Source: a bacterium
Lineage (GTDB): Bacteria > SZUA-182 > SZUA-191 > JAJRXT01
Length of the DNA: 8,892 nucleotides
Assembly: GCA_024277605.1 (NCBI GenBank)
Contig: JAJRUU010000257.1
Span: 1-8,892 of the forward strand
Direction: 5' to 3'
Positions 1 through 6,300 of this stretch are shown here, piece by piece; within the stretch, counting starts at the first letter, position 1, and each line of letters starts with the position of its first letter. Made by a program: the position numbers and the translations under genes. A model generated the notes under the pieces. It saw only the letters and a program-made list of their open reading frames with translations, was not told where the DNA came from and made no database searches.

Positions 1-924
1 GGAGCGGATTTTAATCTGGAGCGTATACCTCAGATCTCGGCTAAAGGGGTGTTGTTTCCCCAGTCAGAGAGTATGCTTAAATATCGCTATACGAAGGACC
101 CGGATAATCCTGAACAGACCGATGTATCACTGGAAGAGACTAAGCCTAATGTTAAAACCGTCATATTTGGCATCCCTCCCTGTGATGTAGCCGGAATCAG
201 CTTTTTTAAGCATGTGTTTACCGGTAGCGGCTATCAAGACCCCTATTTTAAAGCCCGGCATAACGAGTGCCTGATTGTGGCTCTGGCCTGTCGGCAGCCG
301 GAGAATACCTGCTTCTGCACGGCGGTGGGCGGCAGCCCGGTAGAGGCGCCGGGAGCTGATCTGCTTTTGACCAGGATTGACCATGAATATGTGGTGGAGG
401 CTATTACCCCTAAGGGAGCTGAGCTGATAGATGAAGAGCTGTTTGGTATGCCGGAAGAGAAAACCTTAACTGCGGTGGCGCAGGCTAAACAGTCCGTTTG
501 CAAGCATCTGGAGGCCCCCTTTAAACTGGAATCACTGCCGAAAGTGGCAGATAAGTTGTTGAAAGTATTTGAAAGCCCTCATTGGAAAGAGGCTACTTTA
601 TCCTGTATAAGCTGCGGTATTTGTACCTTTGTCTGCCCCACGTGTTATTGCTTTAATATCGCCGATGAAGCACGCGGAATGTGCGGTGAGCGGCTGCGCT
701 GTTGGGATGCCTGTATGTTTCCGACTTATACCCTGGAGGCCAGTGGACACAATCCCCGCTTGATCAAATTTCAGCGGTTCCGTAATCGGCTGAGCCATAA
801 GTTCAGCTATCTTATCACCAACAACCAGACGCTGGGCTGCACCGGCTGTGGCCGCTGCATAAAAGAGTGTCCCGCGGGTATTGACATGCGCCGCATAATA
901 GCCCACTTGCTTAAGGAAGCCTGA
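1..924 (+). CDS. Dicluster 4Fe-4S electron-transfer protein, AsrA / hydrogenase-beta-like (5' partial)
   Basis: This is an iron-sulfur protein of the family that includes sulfite reductase subunit A (AsrA), sulfhydrogenase beta subunits and FlxB-type proteins; these pass electrons between a flavin subunit and a partner enzyme in the cytoplasm. The frame is open to the first base of the window and the family-like AKGVLFPQ segment is read through, so the gene starts upstream and the GTG at 49 is not its start. Counting from base 1, about 307 residues are visible. They include PPCD (Cys61), a C-x6-C-x-C group (Cys97, 104, 106), a first cluster motif with Cys202, 205, 208 and 212 (plus Cys215 and 217), and a second with Cys280, 283, 286 and 290. 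The stop overlaps the next start as TGATG, which indicates translational coupling. The physiological partner is unknown because the upstream genes are missing; no AsrC-like gene follows. Confidence 0.82.
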   Translation, partial: GADFNLERIPQISAKGVLFPQSESMLKYRYTKDPDNPEQTDVSLEETKPNVKTVIFGIPPCDVAGISFFKHVFTGSGYQDPYFKARHNECLIVALACRQPENTCFCTAVGGSPVEAPGADLLLTRIDHEYVVEAITPKGAELIDEELFGMPEEKTLTAVAQAKQSVCKHLEAPFKLESLPKVADKLLKVFESPHWKEATLSCISCGICTFVCPTCYCFNIADEARGMCGERLRCWDACMFPTYTLEASGHNPRLIKFQRFRNRLSHKFSYLITNNQTLGCTGCGRCIKECPAGIDMRRIIAHLLKEA

Positions 925-1784
925 TGAAAACCAAAGACCATAAATATCATGGGCCGGGAGATAACCCCTATCTGCCTAAATTGGCTACGGTAACCAAGTT
1001 ATATCCGGAAACCCCCAACATAATATCCCTGCATGTGGCGCTCAATGATAAAAAAGAGATGGACAATTTCAGCTTTGAGCCGGGACAGGTAGCCCAGCTT
1101 TCTCTGTTCGGGGTGGGGGAATCCACGTTTGTTATAAACTCCTCTCCCCAGGAGAAAAATTATTTGCAATTCAGCATTATGAAGACCGGAGAGGTGACTA
1201 AAGCCTACCATGAACTGTCGCTGGGAGCGCAAATCGGCCTGCGGGGGCCACTGGGCAACTGGTTTCCCTATGATAAGTGTAAGGATAAAAACATTGTGCT
1301 TATCGCTGGCGGTCTGGGGCTGGCTCCGTTGCGGCCGCTGATGTGTCATCTGTTGGCCCAGCGCAAGCAGTATAAAGATATACAGCTTATCTATGGGGCG
1401 CGTAGCCCGGACGATTTGTGCTATTTGCATGATTTGGACGATTGGGAGAATCGGGGAAATGTCGAGATAACCCGTACCATTGACCGGGAAGTGGCCGGCT
1501 GGGGATACAAGGTAGGTTTTGTACCCACCGTAGTGTCGCAAGTTGCCCCGTCACCGAAAAATTCAGTGGCGCTTACTTGCGGTCCCCCGATTATGATAAA
1601 ATTTGTACTGCTGGAACTGGAGAAATTGGGGTTTGAACCCCAGCAGATATATACCACCCTGGAACGCAGAATGAAGTGCGGCCTGGGATTATGTGGACGT
1701 TGTAATATCGGACCCAAGTATGTATGTATAGATGGGCCGGTATTCTCTGTGGCTGAGCTAAAAGAACTACCCGATGAAATGTAG
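924..1784 (+). CDS. FAD/NAD(P)-binding oxidoreductase subunit, AsrB / hydrogenase-gamma-like
   Basis: A ferredoxin-NADP reductase family subunit of 286 residues that would carry electrons between NAD(P)H and the iron-sulfur subunit encoded just upstream. An N-terminal FAD-binding barrel covers roughly residues 15-115, with STFVINSSP near 67-75 in the position of the flavin-binding motif. A nucleotide-binding domain follows, with GGLGLAPLR at 129-137 and TCGPP at 218-222. The C-terminal motif MKCGLGLCGRC (Cys252, 257, 260) with Cys268 before DGPVF is the [2Fe-2S] site seen in PyrK, AsrB and hydrogenase gamma subunits. The ATG at 924 overlaps the preceding stop. PyrK itself is unlikely because the neighbour is an AsrA-like protein rather than PyrD. 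Whether the complex serves sulfite reduction, a hydrogenase or an HdrA-type bifurcating enzyme cannot be told from this window. Confidence 0.85.
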   Translation: MKTKDHKYHGPGDNPYLPKLATVTKLYPETPNIISLHVALNDKKEMDNFSFEPGQVAQLSLFGVGESTFVINSSPQEKNYLQFSIMKTGEVTKAYHELSLGAQIGLRGPLGNWFPYDKCKDKNIVLIAGGLGLAPLRPLMCHLLAQRKQYKDIQLIYGARSPDDLCYLHDLDDWENRGNVEITRTIDREVAGWGYKVGFVPTVVSQVAPSPKNSVALTCGPPIMIKFVLLELEKLGFEPQQIYTTLERRMKCGLGLCGRCNIGPKYVCIDGPVFSVAELKELPDEM

Positions 1785-1814
1785 CAATAATCATTAGAAG
1801 AGGAGGTGATGAGG

Positions 1815-2222
1815 ATGAAAGCCCGTGATATAATGACTCAAAATGTAGTAATGGTGGATGAAGGGATTTCGGTGGCTGCGGCAGTGACCACCATGATTGA
1901 GAACAAGGTCAGCAGTCTGATAGTCAATCGGATAGATGAAGATGATTCCTATGGGATTATTACCCGCCGGGATGTTGTAAATAAGGTAGTAGCCGAAGGA
2001 TCGGATCCTCAAGAACTCAAAGTCGCCGATATTATGACCAAGCCGCTGTTAACCATCCCCCCCAATCTTTCAATTAAACATGTGGCCCGTTTAATGGTAC
2101 ACACCGGGGTGCGCCGAATGCCGGTATTTGATAGCCGTCAAATAATCGGTATCGTATCCAATAGTGATATTTTCAGGGGATTCAACAGGTATCTAAGTGA
2201 TGAAAACGCCTATTTGTCTTAG
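1815..2222 (+). CDS. Two-CBS-domain protein
   Basis: A small cytoplasmic protein of 135 residues made only of two CBS modules. The first starts at residues 2-8 (KARDIMT) and the second near residue 70 (VADIMTKPLLTIPP), ending with GIVSNSDIF. CBS pairs generally bind adenine nucleotides and act as sensors. The start is set at the ATG at 1815 because AGGAGG at 1801-1806 lies 8 bases upstream; the GTG at 1806 and ATG at 1809 overlap or abut this site. The gene follows the reductase by 30 bases on the same strand and is probably the last gene of that operon, so sensing the energy or redox state of the electron-transfer complex is a reasonable inference. No extra catalytic or DNA-binding domain is present. 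Confidence 0.85.
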   Translation: MKARDIMTQNVVMVDEGISVAAAVTTMIENKVSSLIVNRIDEDDSYGIITRRDVVNKVVAEGSDPQELKVADIMTKPLLTIPPNLSIKHVARLMVHTGVRRMPVFDSRQIIGIVSNSDIFRGFNRYLSDENAYLS

Positions 2223-2234
2223 TCTGTAGCAATG

Positions 2235-2258
2235 AAGGCAGGGGGGGGGGTAAGCCTT
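2235..2258. repeat. G10 homopolymer inside a short inverted repeat, convergent intergenic region
   Basis: Between the CBS gene (+) and the RdgC-like pair (-) there is an uninterrupted run of ten G at 2241-2250. It is flanked by the 5-bp inverted repeat AAGGC (2235-2239) and GCCTT (2254-2258). The position between convergent genes suggests a transcription stop, but no T tract follows on either strand, so an intrinsic terminator is not supported. The run is a likely site of length variation. Confidence 0.4.
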
Positions 2259-2289
2259 AGCAGTGGTTATTATATAGGTTAAATGTGGG

Positions 2290-2805
2290 CTAAACCGCCT
2301 TCTGTATCCAATGGCGTATGCCGGGAGCTTCTTTTTTATCCCAATCACTGGAAATACGAATTTTTAAAAATTGAATAAATAGCTGCTCTATAGCGGAAAT
2401 TGGGGTATCCAGTAAAAAGACCTTCTCATAGAACAATCCCTCGGGGTCTTCCCTGGTATCCAGCATTACTTTGGGCGTCTTAAGGCTTTTTAAATTGAGC
2501 CAGGTCGAATCCAGGCTAAACGACCAGTCGTTTTCTCCCACAATCAGCTTTATCTTCGCCTGAGTGACCTTTTTCCCATCACGTAAGGCATGCCGGGCTT
2601 CGGTTAATGCTGAGTTCTCCCCCTGGCAGCTAACTATTTCATCCCCATCAGATTGCAGCACCACCTTATCGTCAAACCAGAGCAATACCTGTTTTGAGTC
2701 TTCAAGCGCAAATTGCCCATCTTGAGTCTCGCTCTTAAACCATAACCAGGTCAAAAACTCTCTTCCTAAAAATTCCTTGTCATTTAAAAGCGCTAAAATA
2801 TCCAT
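2290..2805 (-). CDS. RdgC-like protein, C-terminal part (second half of a split gene)
   Basis: A 171-residue protein that resembles the C-terminal half of RdgC, a DNA-binding protein that restrains RecA in proteobacteria. The resemblance was judged by eye from memory of E. coli RdgC: FLTWLWFKSE with a following Gly-Gln-Phe (residues 18-32) matches the E. coli LTEWVRSGS...GF segment, and the LRDGKKVTQAKIKL region followed by WLNLKSLK matches the GKVVTKLALDW...LKRLKF segment. It has no signal peptide or membrane segment. It begins 16 bases after the stop of the N-terminal half, in a different frame, with a weak GGAG site about 10 bases before ATG 2805, so it is probably translated from the same message. 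The alternative is an unrelated hypothetical family; no catalytic motif is visible. Confidence 0.55.
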   Translation of the reverse strand: MDILALLNDKEFLGREFLTWLWFKSETQDGQFALEDSKQVLLWFDDKVVLQSDGDEIVSCQGENSALTEARHALRDGKKVTQAKIKLIVGENDWSFSLDSTWLNLKSLKTPKVMLDTREDPEGLFYEKVFLLDTPISAIEQLFIQFLKIRISSDWDKKEAPGIRHWIQKAV

Positions 2806-2821
2806 TTATAAAAGACTCCGG

Positions 2822-3430
2822 CTAATAAAAACTGTAGGGTTGGGTTTGCTCAACCTGGGAAAGTTGATTCTCAGACAAATGTTTTTCCGCAAGAGTATAC
2901 GGAAAAAGGGCTATCAGGCTCAAACCAAAGGTCTCTTTAAACCTTTTGCTGAATTCCTCGCAAACCGGGTTGCTTTGTGAGGAGAACACCACTGTTTTTT
3001 GATTCAGGTTCCACATCATATCGTATACATTGCATTGGGGAATCACCCGCTTCAGCAGTTGAAAATAAACCCGTTCCCTTATTTCCTGGCGGGCTGCTTT
3101 AGCCAGATATTCTTTGTTCAGCCTGGCCTTTTGTTCGTTTTCGGCCAGCATACAGTAGTACTTAAGCGCCTTTTGAGGAACCTTACGCACATCGATCCGC
3201 AGGGACAGGGTGATGAAATTTTCCTTGAAAAATTCCTCCCCGATAAATTCATTATCCAGCACATCCAACAGATTGACCCAGCCTACCGAGCGATCTTCGG
3301 CTGAATTCTCATCCAACTCCCTGAAACCATGGCGCCTGATTTGTAGCGGATACTGTTCCAGATAATCGGACGGCAACGCTCCTTTTATGCTAAAGCGGCT
3401 GATACTAACCGAACTCGATAGTAAGCCCAT
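2822..3430 (-). CDS. RdgC-like protein, N-terminal part (first half of a split gene)
   Basis: A 202-residue protein resembling the N-terminal and central part of RdgC, a DNA-binding protein of recombination. The best visible similarity is the segment with KRVIPQCNVYDMMWN followed by a beta-strand (KTVVFSS) and a helix containing CEEFSKRFKETFGLSL; E. coli RdgC has a similarly arranged LLPRAFSRF...MMWID...KKAEDTLALLRKSLG region. The start is placed at ATG 3430 (MGLLSSSV), because AGGAGG at 3443-3438 lies 7 bases upstream; the in-frame ATG at 3475 would put that ribosome site inside the coding region. The two products together total about 373 residues, against about 303 for E. coli RdgC, so both halves look intact rather than decayed. 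Predicted to be cotranscribed with the downstream half from the promoter near 3561-3588. Confidence 0.58.
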   Translation of the reverse strand: MGLLSSSVSISRFSIKGALPSDYLEQYPLQIRRHGFRELDENSAEDRSVGWVNLLDVLDNEFIGEEFFKENFITLSLRIDVRKVPQKALKYYCMLAENEQKARLNKEYLAKAARQEIRERVYFQLLKRVIPQCNVYDMMWNLNQKTVVFSSQSNPVCEEFSKRFKETFGLSLIALFPYTLAEKHLSENQLSQVEQTQPYSFY

Positions 3431-3479
3431 TTGCCCTCCTCCTATATCATTTTCTCTTTGAAATGGCACAGACAATTAC

Positions 3480-3536
3480 TGGTAGCCGCAAGCTTCAGCT
3501 TGCGTACCAAGCGCAGGCTAAAGCCTGCGACTACCA
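3480..3536. repeat. REP-like double-hairpin palindromic element (57 bp)
   Basis: A compact structured repeat bounded by the inverted hexamers TGGTAG (3480-3485) and CTACCA (3531-3536). Inside are two hairpins: CGCAAGCTTCAGCTTGCG (3487-3504) and CGCAGGCTAAAGCCTGCG (3512-3529), each 18 bases with a 7-8 bp stem, joined by TACCAAG. The architecture is that of REP/BIME-type or small non-autonomous mobile repeats. It lies in the predicted leader of the RdgC-like genes, between the promoter and the ribosome binding site. No T tract follows on either strand, so it is not a standard intrinsic terminator. No second copy exists in this window, so repetition in the genome is inferred. Confidence 0.7.
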
Positions 3537-3560
3537 TATCTGTGTACTTACAACCGGATA

Positions 3561-3588
3561 ATTATATTCCACTTACTTTTCTGTGCAA
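3561..3588 (-). promoter_or_regulatory. Predicted promoter for the RdgC-like pair
   Basis: On the - strand a perfect -10 box TATAAT (3566-3561) is preceded, with a 16-base spacer, by TTGCAC (3588-3583), a weak -35 match. It lies just after the galE stop codon and would place the start of transcription near 3555, upstream of the double-hairpin element and of the RdgC-like ribosome site. Read-through from galE is also possible, since no terminator separates them. Confidence 0.4.
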
Positions 3589-3600
3589 GCTGTTTTTACA

Positions 3601-4581
3601 TTAGCTTATTTGCTTCGCTTTCTTCTTCCAGTTCCAGACTGTTTCCACGATTTTTTCTAACTCCGGGTACTGTGGTTTCCAGCCCAGGATTTCTTTAGCC
3701 TTATCACTACTGCTGATCAATTTTGAGGTGTCTCCCGCTCTTCTGGCAGCAACCTCCACTGAAAATTCGGCCCCGGTAACCTTTTTTATAGCATCAATTA
3801 CTTCTTTAACCGAATAGCCCGCTCCGTTTCCCAGGTTAAATATATCGCTCTCAGCATGATTAAGTAAGCGTGTCAGGCCCAGAATATGCGCCTGCGCCAG
3901 ATCGCTGATATGGATATAGTCCCTGATACAAGTCCCATCAGGGGTATTATAATCATCGCCAAAGATGCTTACATCTTTTGTCTTGCCGGATACAGCATCG
4001 AAGATTAGCGGTATAAGGTGAGTTTCCGGATCGTGCATCTCCCCCAGCTCACCATCGGCATCCGCCCCGGCGGCATTAAAGTACCTGAAAGAAATGCATT
4101 TAAGCCCATGGGTTTTATCAAAAACAGGGAGCGTCTTTTCTACTAAATACTTGCCCACCCCATATGGATTTATGGGGCACAGCGGATGGTTTTCATCAAT
4201 AGGAATTGTCTTTGGCTCGCCGTAAACCGCTGCGGTAGAGGAAAATATCAGCTTATTTACATTACACCTAAGCATCGTATGAATAAGGTTCAAGGTGTTT
4301 ATTACATTGTTCTGATAATATTTAATAGGGTCGATTACCGATTCACCGGCTGAGATAAACGCCGCAAAGTGCATCACCACACAAATATTATGCTCATGGA
4401 AGACCCTTTCCAGCTTATCCGTATCCGCCAGATCACCCTCTATAAACTCACCCCACCTCACCGACTCGCGGTAGCCGTAGGACAGATTATCATATGCGAT
4501 AGTCTCATAACCCTGTTGGTTTAATTGCTTAATGACCTGTGAGCCGATGTAACCGGCGCCGCCGGTAACTAAAACCTGCAT
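3601..4581 (-). CDS. galE: UDP-glucose 4-epimerase
   Basis: Interconverts UDP-glucose and UDP-galactose in the cytoplasm with bound NAD, linking galactose metabolism to cell-surface sugar synthesis. The 326-residue product is close to the usual GalE length. It has the Rossmann motif TGGAGYIGS at residues 6-14, the FSSTAAVYG segment at 113-121 with the catalytic Ser/Thr, the YxxxK pair Tyr140 and Lys144, and the CIRDYIHISDLAQAH block typical of GalE. The ATG at 4581 is preceded by GGAG with a 5-base spacer. It stands alone between a toxin-antitoxin module and the RdgC-like pair, with no other sugar-nucleotide genes nearby. A related epimerase acting on another UDP-sugar cannot be excluded, but the motifs fit GalE best. 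Confidence 0.93.
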   Translation of the reverse strand: MQVLVTGGAGYIGSQVIKQLNQQGYETIAYDNLSYGYRESVRWGEFIEGDLADTDKLERVFHEHNICVVMHFAAFISAGESVIDPIKYYQNNVINTLNLIHTMLRCNVNKLIFSSTAAVYGEPKTIPIDENHPLCPINPYGVGKYLVEKTLPVFDKTHGLKCISFRYFNAAGADADGELGEMHDPETHLIPLIFDAVSGKTKDVSIFGDDYNTPDGTCIRDYIHISDLAQAHILGLTRLLNHAESDIFNLGNGAGYSVKEVIDAIKKVTGAEFSVEVAARRAGDTSKLISSSDKAKEILGWKPQYPELEKIVETVWNWKKKAKQIS

Positions 4582-4613
4582 CCTATCTCCAATTGTATTT
4601 GGGTAAAGAAATA

Positions 4614-4642
4614 TTTATAACCTATTGGGGTTATTTTTGCAA
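4614..4642 (-). promoter_or_regulatory. Predicted galE promoter with an embedded inverted repeat
   Basis: On the - strand TTGCAA (4642-4637) and TATAAA (4619-4614) are separated by 17 bases, 33 bases upstream of the galE start. An inverted repeat, ATAACC at 4617-4622 and GGTTAT at 4629-4634, fills the spacer and touches the -10 box, a position suited to a repressor site. The boxes match the consensus in 4 and 5 of 6 bases. Seen on the + strand, the repeat is followed by a short T run and could be a weak terminator, but no + strand gene leads into it. Confidence 0.4.
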
Positions 4643-4817
4643 GCCTTGCGTGAAGAAAAAATTAAGGGGGGAGTGATAGAGGCAACGGTAGGCTAATTTA
4701 CGCGGATTCTTTACTTTATCAGAATTATTTTAGTGGAGATCCCTACACAAAATCACACTTTAGGTGTTATACAATGATTGGAGGTAGGGCCGGTTTAAGT
4801 AGTTTTTATAAATAAAT

Positions 4818-5816
4818 TTACCAGCTTAGCTTATCTGCGTATTCGTAGGAAATATATTCTCCCTCTGTTGTTTCTTGATATCCTAGCTCTTTATGTGAAT
4901 AATCACTTATGTCTCTAGCTCCACAACCTTTAAAATGTTCTTTAACAGAAGCAAGTATTTTTAACTCGCTCTCACAAAACAAAGACATGTCGGGTTCCTT
5001 CTGTGACGTGAACCGTTCTTCAATCATATCAGCAGTATGGTAAATTATTTGTTTGTTAAGTGCTTTCTCGTCATTAATTAACGCAGCATAATACAATTCA
5101 TATTCATCTGGTACTGGCCCATAAGGAAGGTGTACATAGCTAGCACCAGTAATAGACACTGTATATTTTTGGAAATGCTTAAAATCGGAATAAAATAATA
5201 ACTTACATAGCTTTGTTTTGCCTATGCCACCTTTACAGAAAAAGAGAATTGAATTAAAAAACTTTGCTAAGTCTAATTTATTATATCCGCTAAGAATATC
5301 TGCCTCATACCCCCCAAATCTATGTAAAAAAATGTCTCTAAGGGTATCTGATTGTTTTTCACATTTGATTAATTTGGCAAGCAGCTCTCTTCTTTTCTTT
5401 TCTGGCAAGGCGTCGGGAGTTCTTTCAAGAAGTTCTACCAAGTTATCAGGATGCATTGCTAGCCTCAGGGCTTTGTCATGTGCTTCTGTTTGCAGAGACC
5501 CGTTCTCATACCGATTCAAGGTTGCAACACCCCAACCTAATACTTTAGCCATCTCAAGTTGGCTTAATCCTAATTCTTTTCTATATGTTTTGATTCTAGA
5601 AGGTCTTAATAAGTTATGGTGAGACCGATATATTTCATAGGCTTTTTCTAAAGGATCATACACAGAAAGAGGATTGTCAAACTCACCTTCACATTTTATA
5701 CAGCTATAAAATTCAACATCAACGGCAATTGGTTCTCCCTTGACACTGATATCCTCTGTTTTTTCTATATACTTTACTTCAGTTTCTTTTTCACAATACG
5801 GACAAAATGTTTTCAT
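4818..5816 (-). CDS. MqsA-like zinc-ribbon/HTH antitoxin fused to a Panacea (DUF4065) domain
   Basis: The predicted antitoxin and autorepressor of a type II toxin-antitoxin pair; 332 residues, far longer than the about 131 of E. coli MqsA. The N-terminus is a YgiT/MqsA-type zinc ribbon with CPYC (Cys5, Cys8) and CIKC (Cys39, Cys42). An Xre-type helix-turn-helix follows at about 73-106 (RKELGLSQLEMAKVLGWGVA then RYENG), closely resembling the MqsA DNA-binding domain. Residues about 180-330 form a DUF4065/Panacea domain with GGIGKTKLCKLLFYSDF (196-212) and ITGASYVHLPYGPVP (222-236), a domain known to neutralise varied toxins. The start is put at 5816 because GAGGTGA (5828-5822) is well spaced for it; the in-frame ATG at 5834 overlaps the toxin frame. 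It follows the toxin frame by 10 bases, the toxin-first order of mqsRA. Confidence 0.82.
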   Translation of the reverse strand: MKTFCPYCEKETEVKYIEKTEDISVKGEPIAVDVEFYSCIKCEGEFDNPLSVYDPLEKAYEIYRSHHNLLRPSRIKTYRKELGLSQLEMAKVLGWGVATLNRYENGSLQTEAHDKALRLAMHPDNLVELLERTPDALPEKKRRELLAKLIKCEKQSDTLRDIFLHRFGGYEADILSGYNKLDLAKFFNSILFFCKGGIGKTKLCKLLFYSDFKHFQKYTVSITGASYVHLPYGPVPDEYELYYAALINDEKALNKQIIYHTADMIEERFTSQKEPDMSLFCESELKILASVKEHFKGCGARDISDYSHKELGYQETTEGEYISYEYADKLSW

Positions 5817-5826
5817 TTTTTTCACC

Positions 5827-6176
5827 TCATTCATGTGGAAAGTCTAATGAAAAAGATGCACCATGAAAAGATATGCATTTTGCAACATCCCAACCATTTG
5901 TATTAACTGTTTTAAGTTTAATATAAACTTCTTCTTCGCTTATTTTTTCCCAAAGACCCAAATGTCGCCAGGTTCATTGTGATCTGGCTCTGGGCCTTTA
6001 CAATAGTTAGTTACCGAAAGTGTCATTATTTCCTGTTTCGCATCATTTTTTGTTAAGCCCAAAGAAGTCAGTGCAGTATTGTTAACTTGTCTATCAATAA
6101 AATACATACCAGCTTCTTTGGCAAACTTTTTAAACTTTTTTAAAAATGCAGCAACTTCTTCTTTGGAAGCGGGCAT
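5827..6176 (-). pseudogene. MqsR-like toxin with a one-base frameshift
   Basis: Resembles MqsR-family mRNA-cleaving toxins. The first 78 residues (SKEEVAAFLKKFKKFAKE, then VTNYCKGPEPD and WVFGKK) are in one frame and end at TAA 5942-5940. Shifting by -1 at the A6 run (5948-5943) gives the expected continuation: ISEEEVYIKLKT, then WDVAKCISFH, ending at TGA 5829-5827. The product would be 116 residues, the usual family size, and the VYIK and CISFH blocks that complete the fold lie only in the second frame. E. coli MqsR has the corresponding WQDVY...GQVYLKI...VSF pattern. Causes could be a true loss of one A (inactive toxin), slippage-controlled expression, or a homopolymer base-calling error. 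ATG 6176 is the only in-frame start after an upstream stop; its ribosome site is weak. Confidence 0.72.
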
Positions 6177-6252
6177 TGGTTTATTTTTTCACTGTTTAAA
6201 TAATGCATACAATAATATAATTTCTTGTAATTTACGTATCGCTCTTATTTTA

Positions 6253-6280
6253 ATTATATATCATTTGATAGATTTGTCAA
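6253..6280 (-). promoter_or_regulatory. Toxin-antitoxin operon promoter
   Basis: On the - strand a perfect -35 TTGACA (6280-6275) and a perfect -10 TATAAT (6258-6253) are separated by 16 bases. Transcription would start near 6246, giving a leader of about 70 bases before the toxin ATG at 6176. This is the strongest promoter match in the window. Its spacer contains one of two inverted repeats that look like operators, consistent with autoregulation by the HTH antitoxin. Confidence 0.75.
6259..6270. promoter_or_regulatory. Operator-like palindrome O1, inside the promoter spacer
   Basis: The inverted repeat TATCA-TT-TGATA lies entirely between the -10 and -35 boxes of the toxin-antitoxin promoter. 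A protein bound here would block RNA polymerase. It shares both half-sites with the second copy at 6289-6300. The presumed ligand is the HTH domain of the downstream antitoxin; this is an inference from position and symmetry. Confidence 0.62.
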
Positions 6281-6288
6281 TAACAACT

Positions 6289-6300
6289 TATCAATTGATA
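6289..6300. promoter_or_regulatory. Operator-like palindrome O2, upstream of the -35 box
   Basis: The perfect 12-bp palindrome TATCAATTGATA has the same half-sites as the copy at 6259-6270. The centres are exactly 30 bp apart, close to three helical turns, so both would face the same side of the DNA and could be bound cooperatively. It lies 8 bases upstream of the -35 box. Confidence 0.6.

Noticed and set aside
999..1541. A 180-residue reading frame on the - strand opposite the reductase gene
   Set aside because: It lies wholly within a well-supported gene, resembles no known family and has no ribosome site of note.
3480..3536. Two hairpins as a mini CRISPR array or a galE terminator
   Set aside because: There is no repeat-spacer periodicity and no cas gene, and no T tract follows on the galE strand.
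4766..4812. Tiny + strand frame starting MIGGRAGL downstream of the antitoxin
   Set aside because: Only about 13 codons, with no recognisable ribosome site or homologous motif.
5181..5231. GGIGKTKL in the antitoxin as an ATP-binding P-loop
   Set aside because: The surrounding GxxKTKLCKLLFYSDF pattern is that of the DUF4065/Panacea domain, and no Walker B or other NTPase motif is present.
5940..6176. The 78-residue frame as a complete small protein
   Set aside because: It ends inside a conserved toxin motif, and the -1 frame immediately continues the family pattern, so it is reported as a frameshifted toxin gene.
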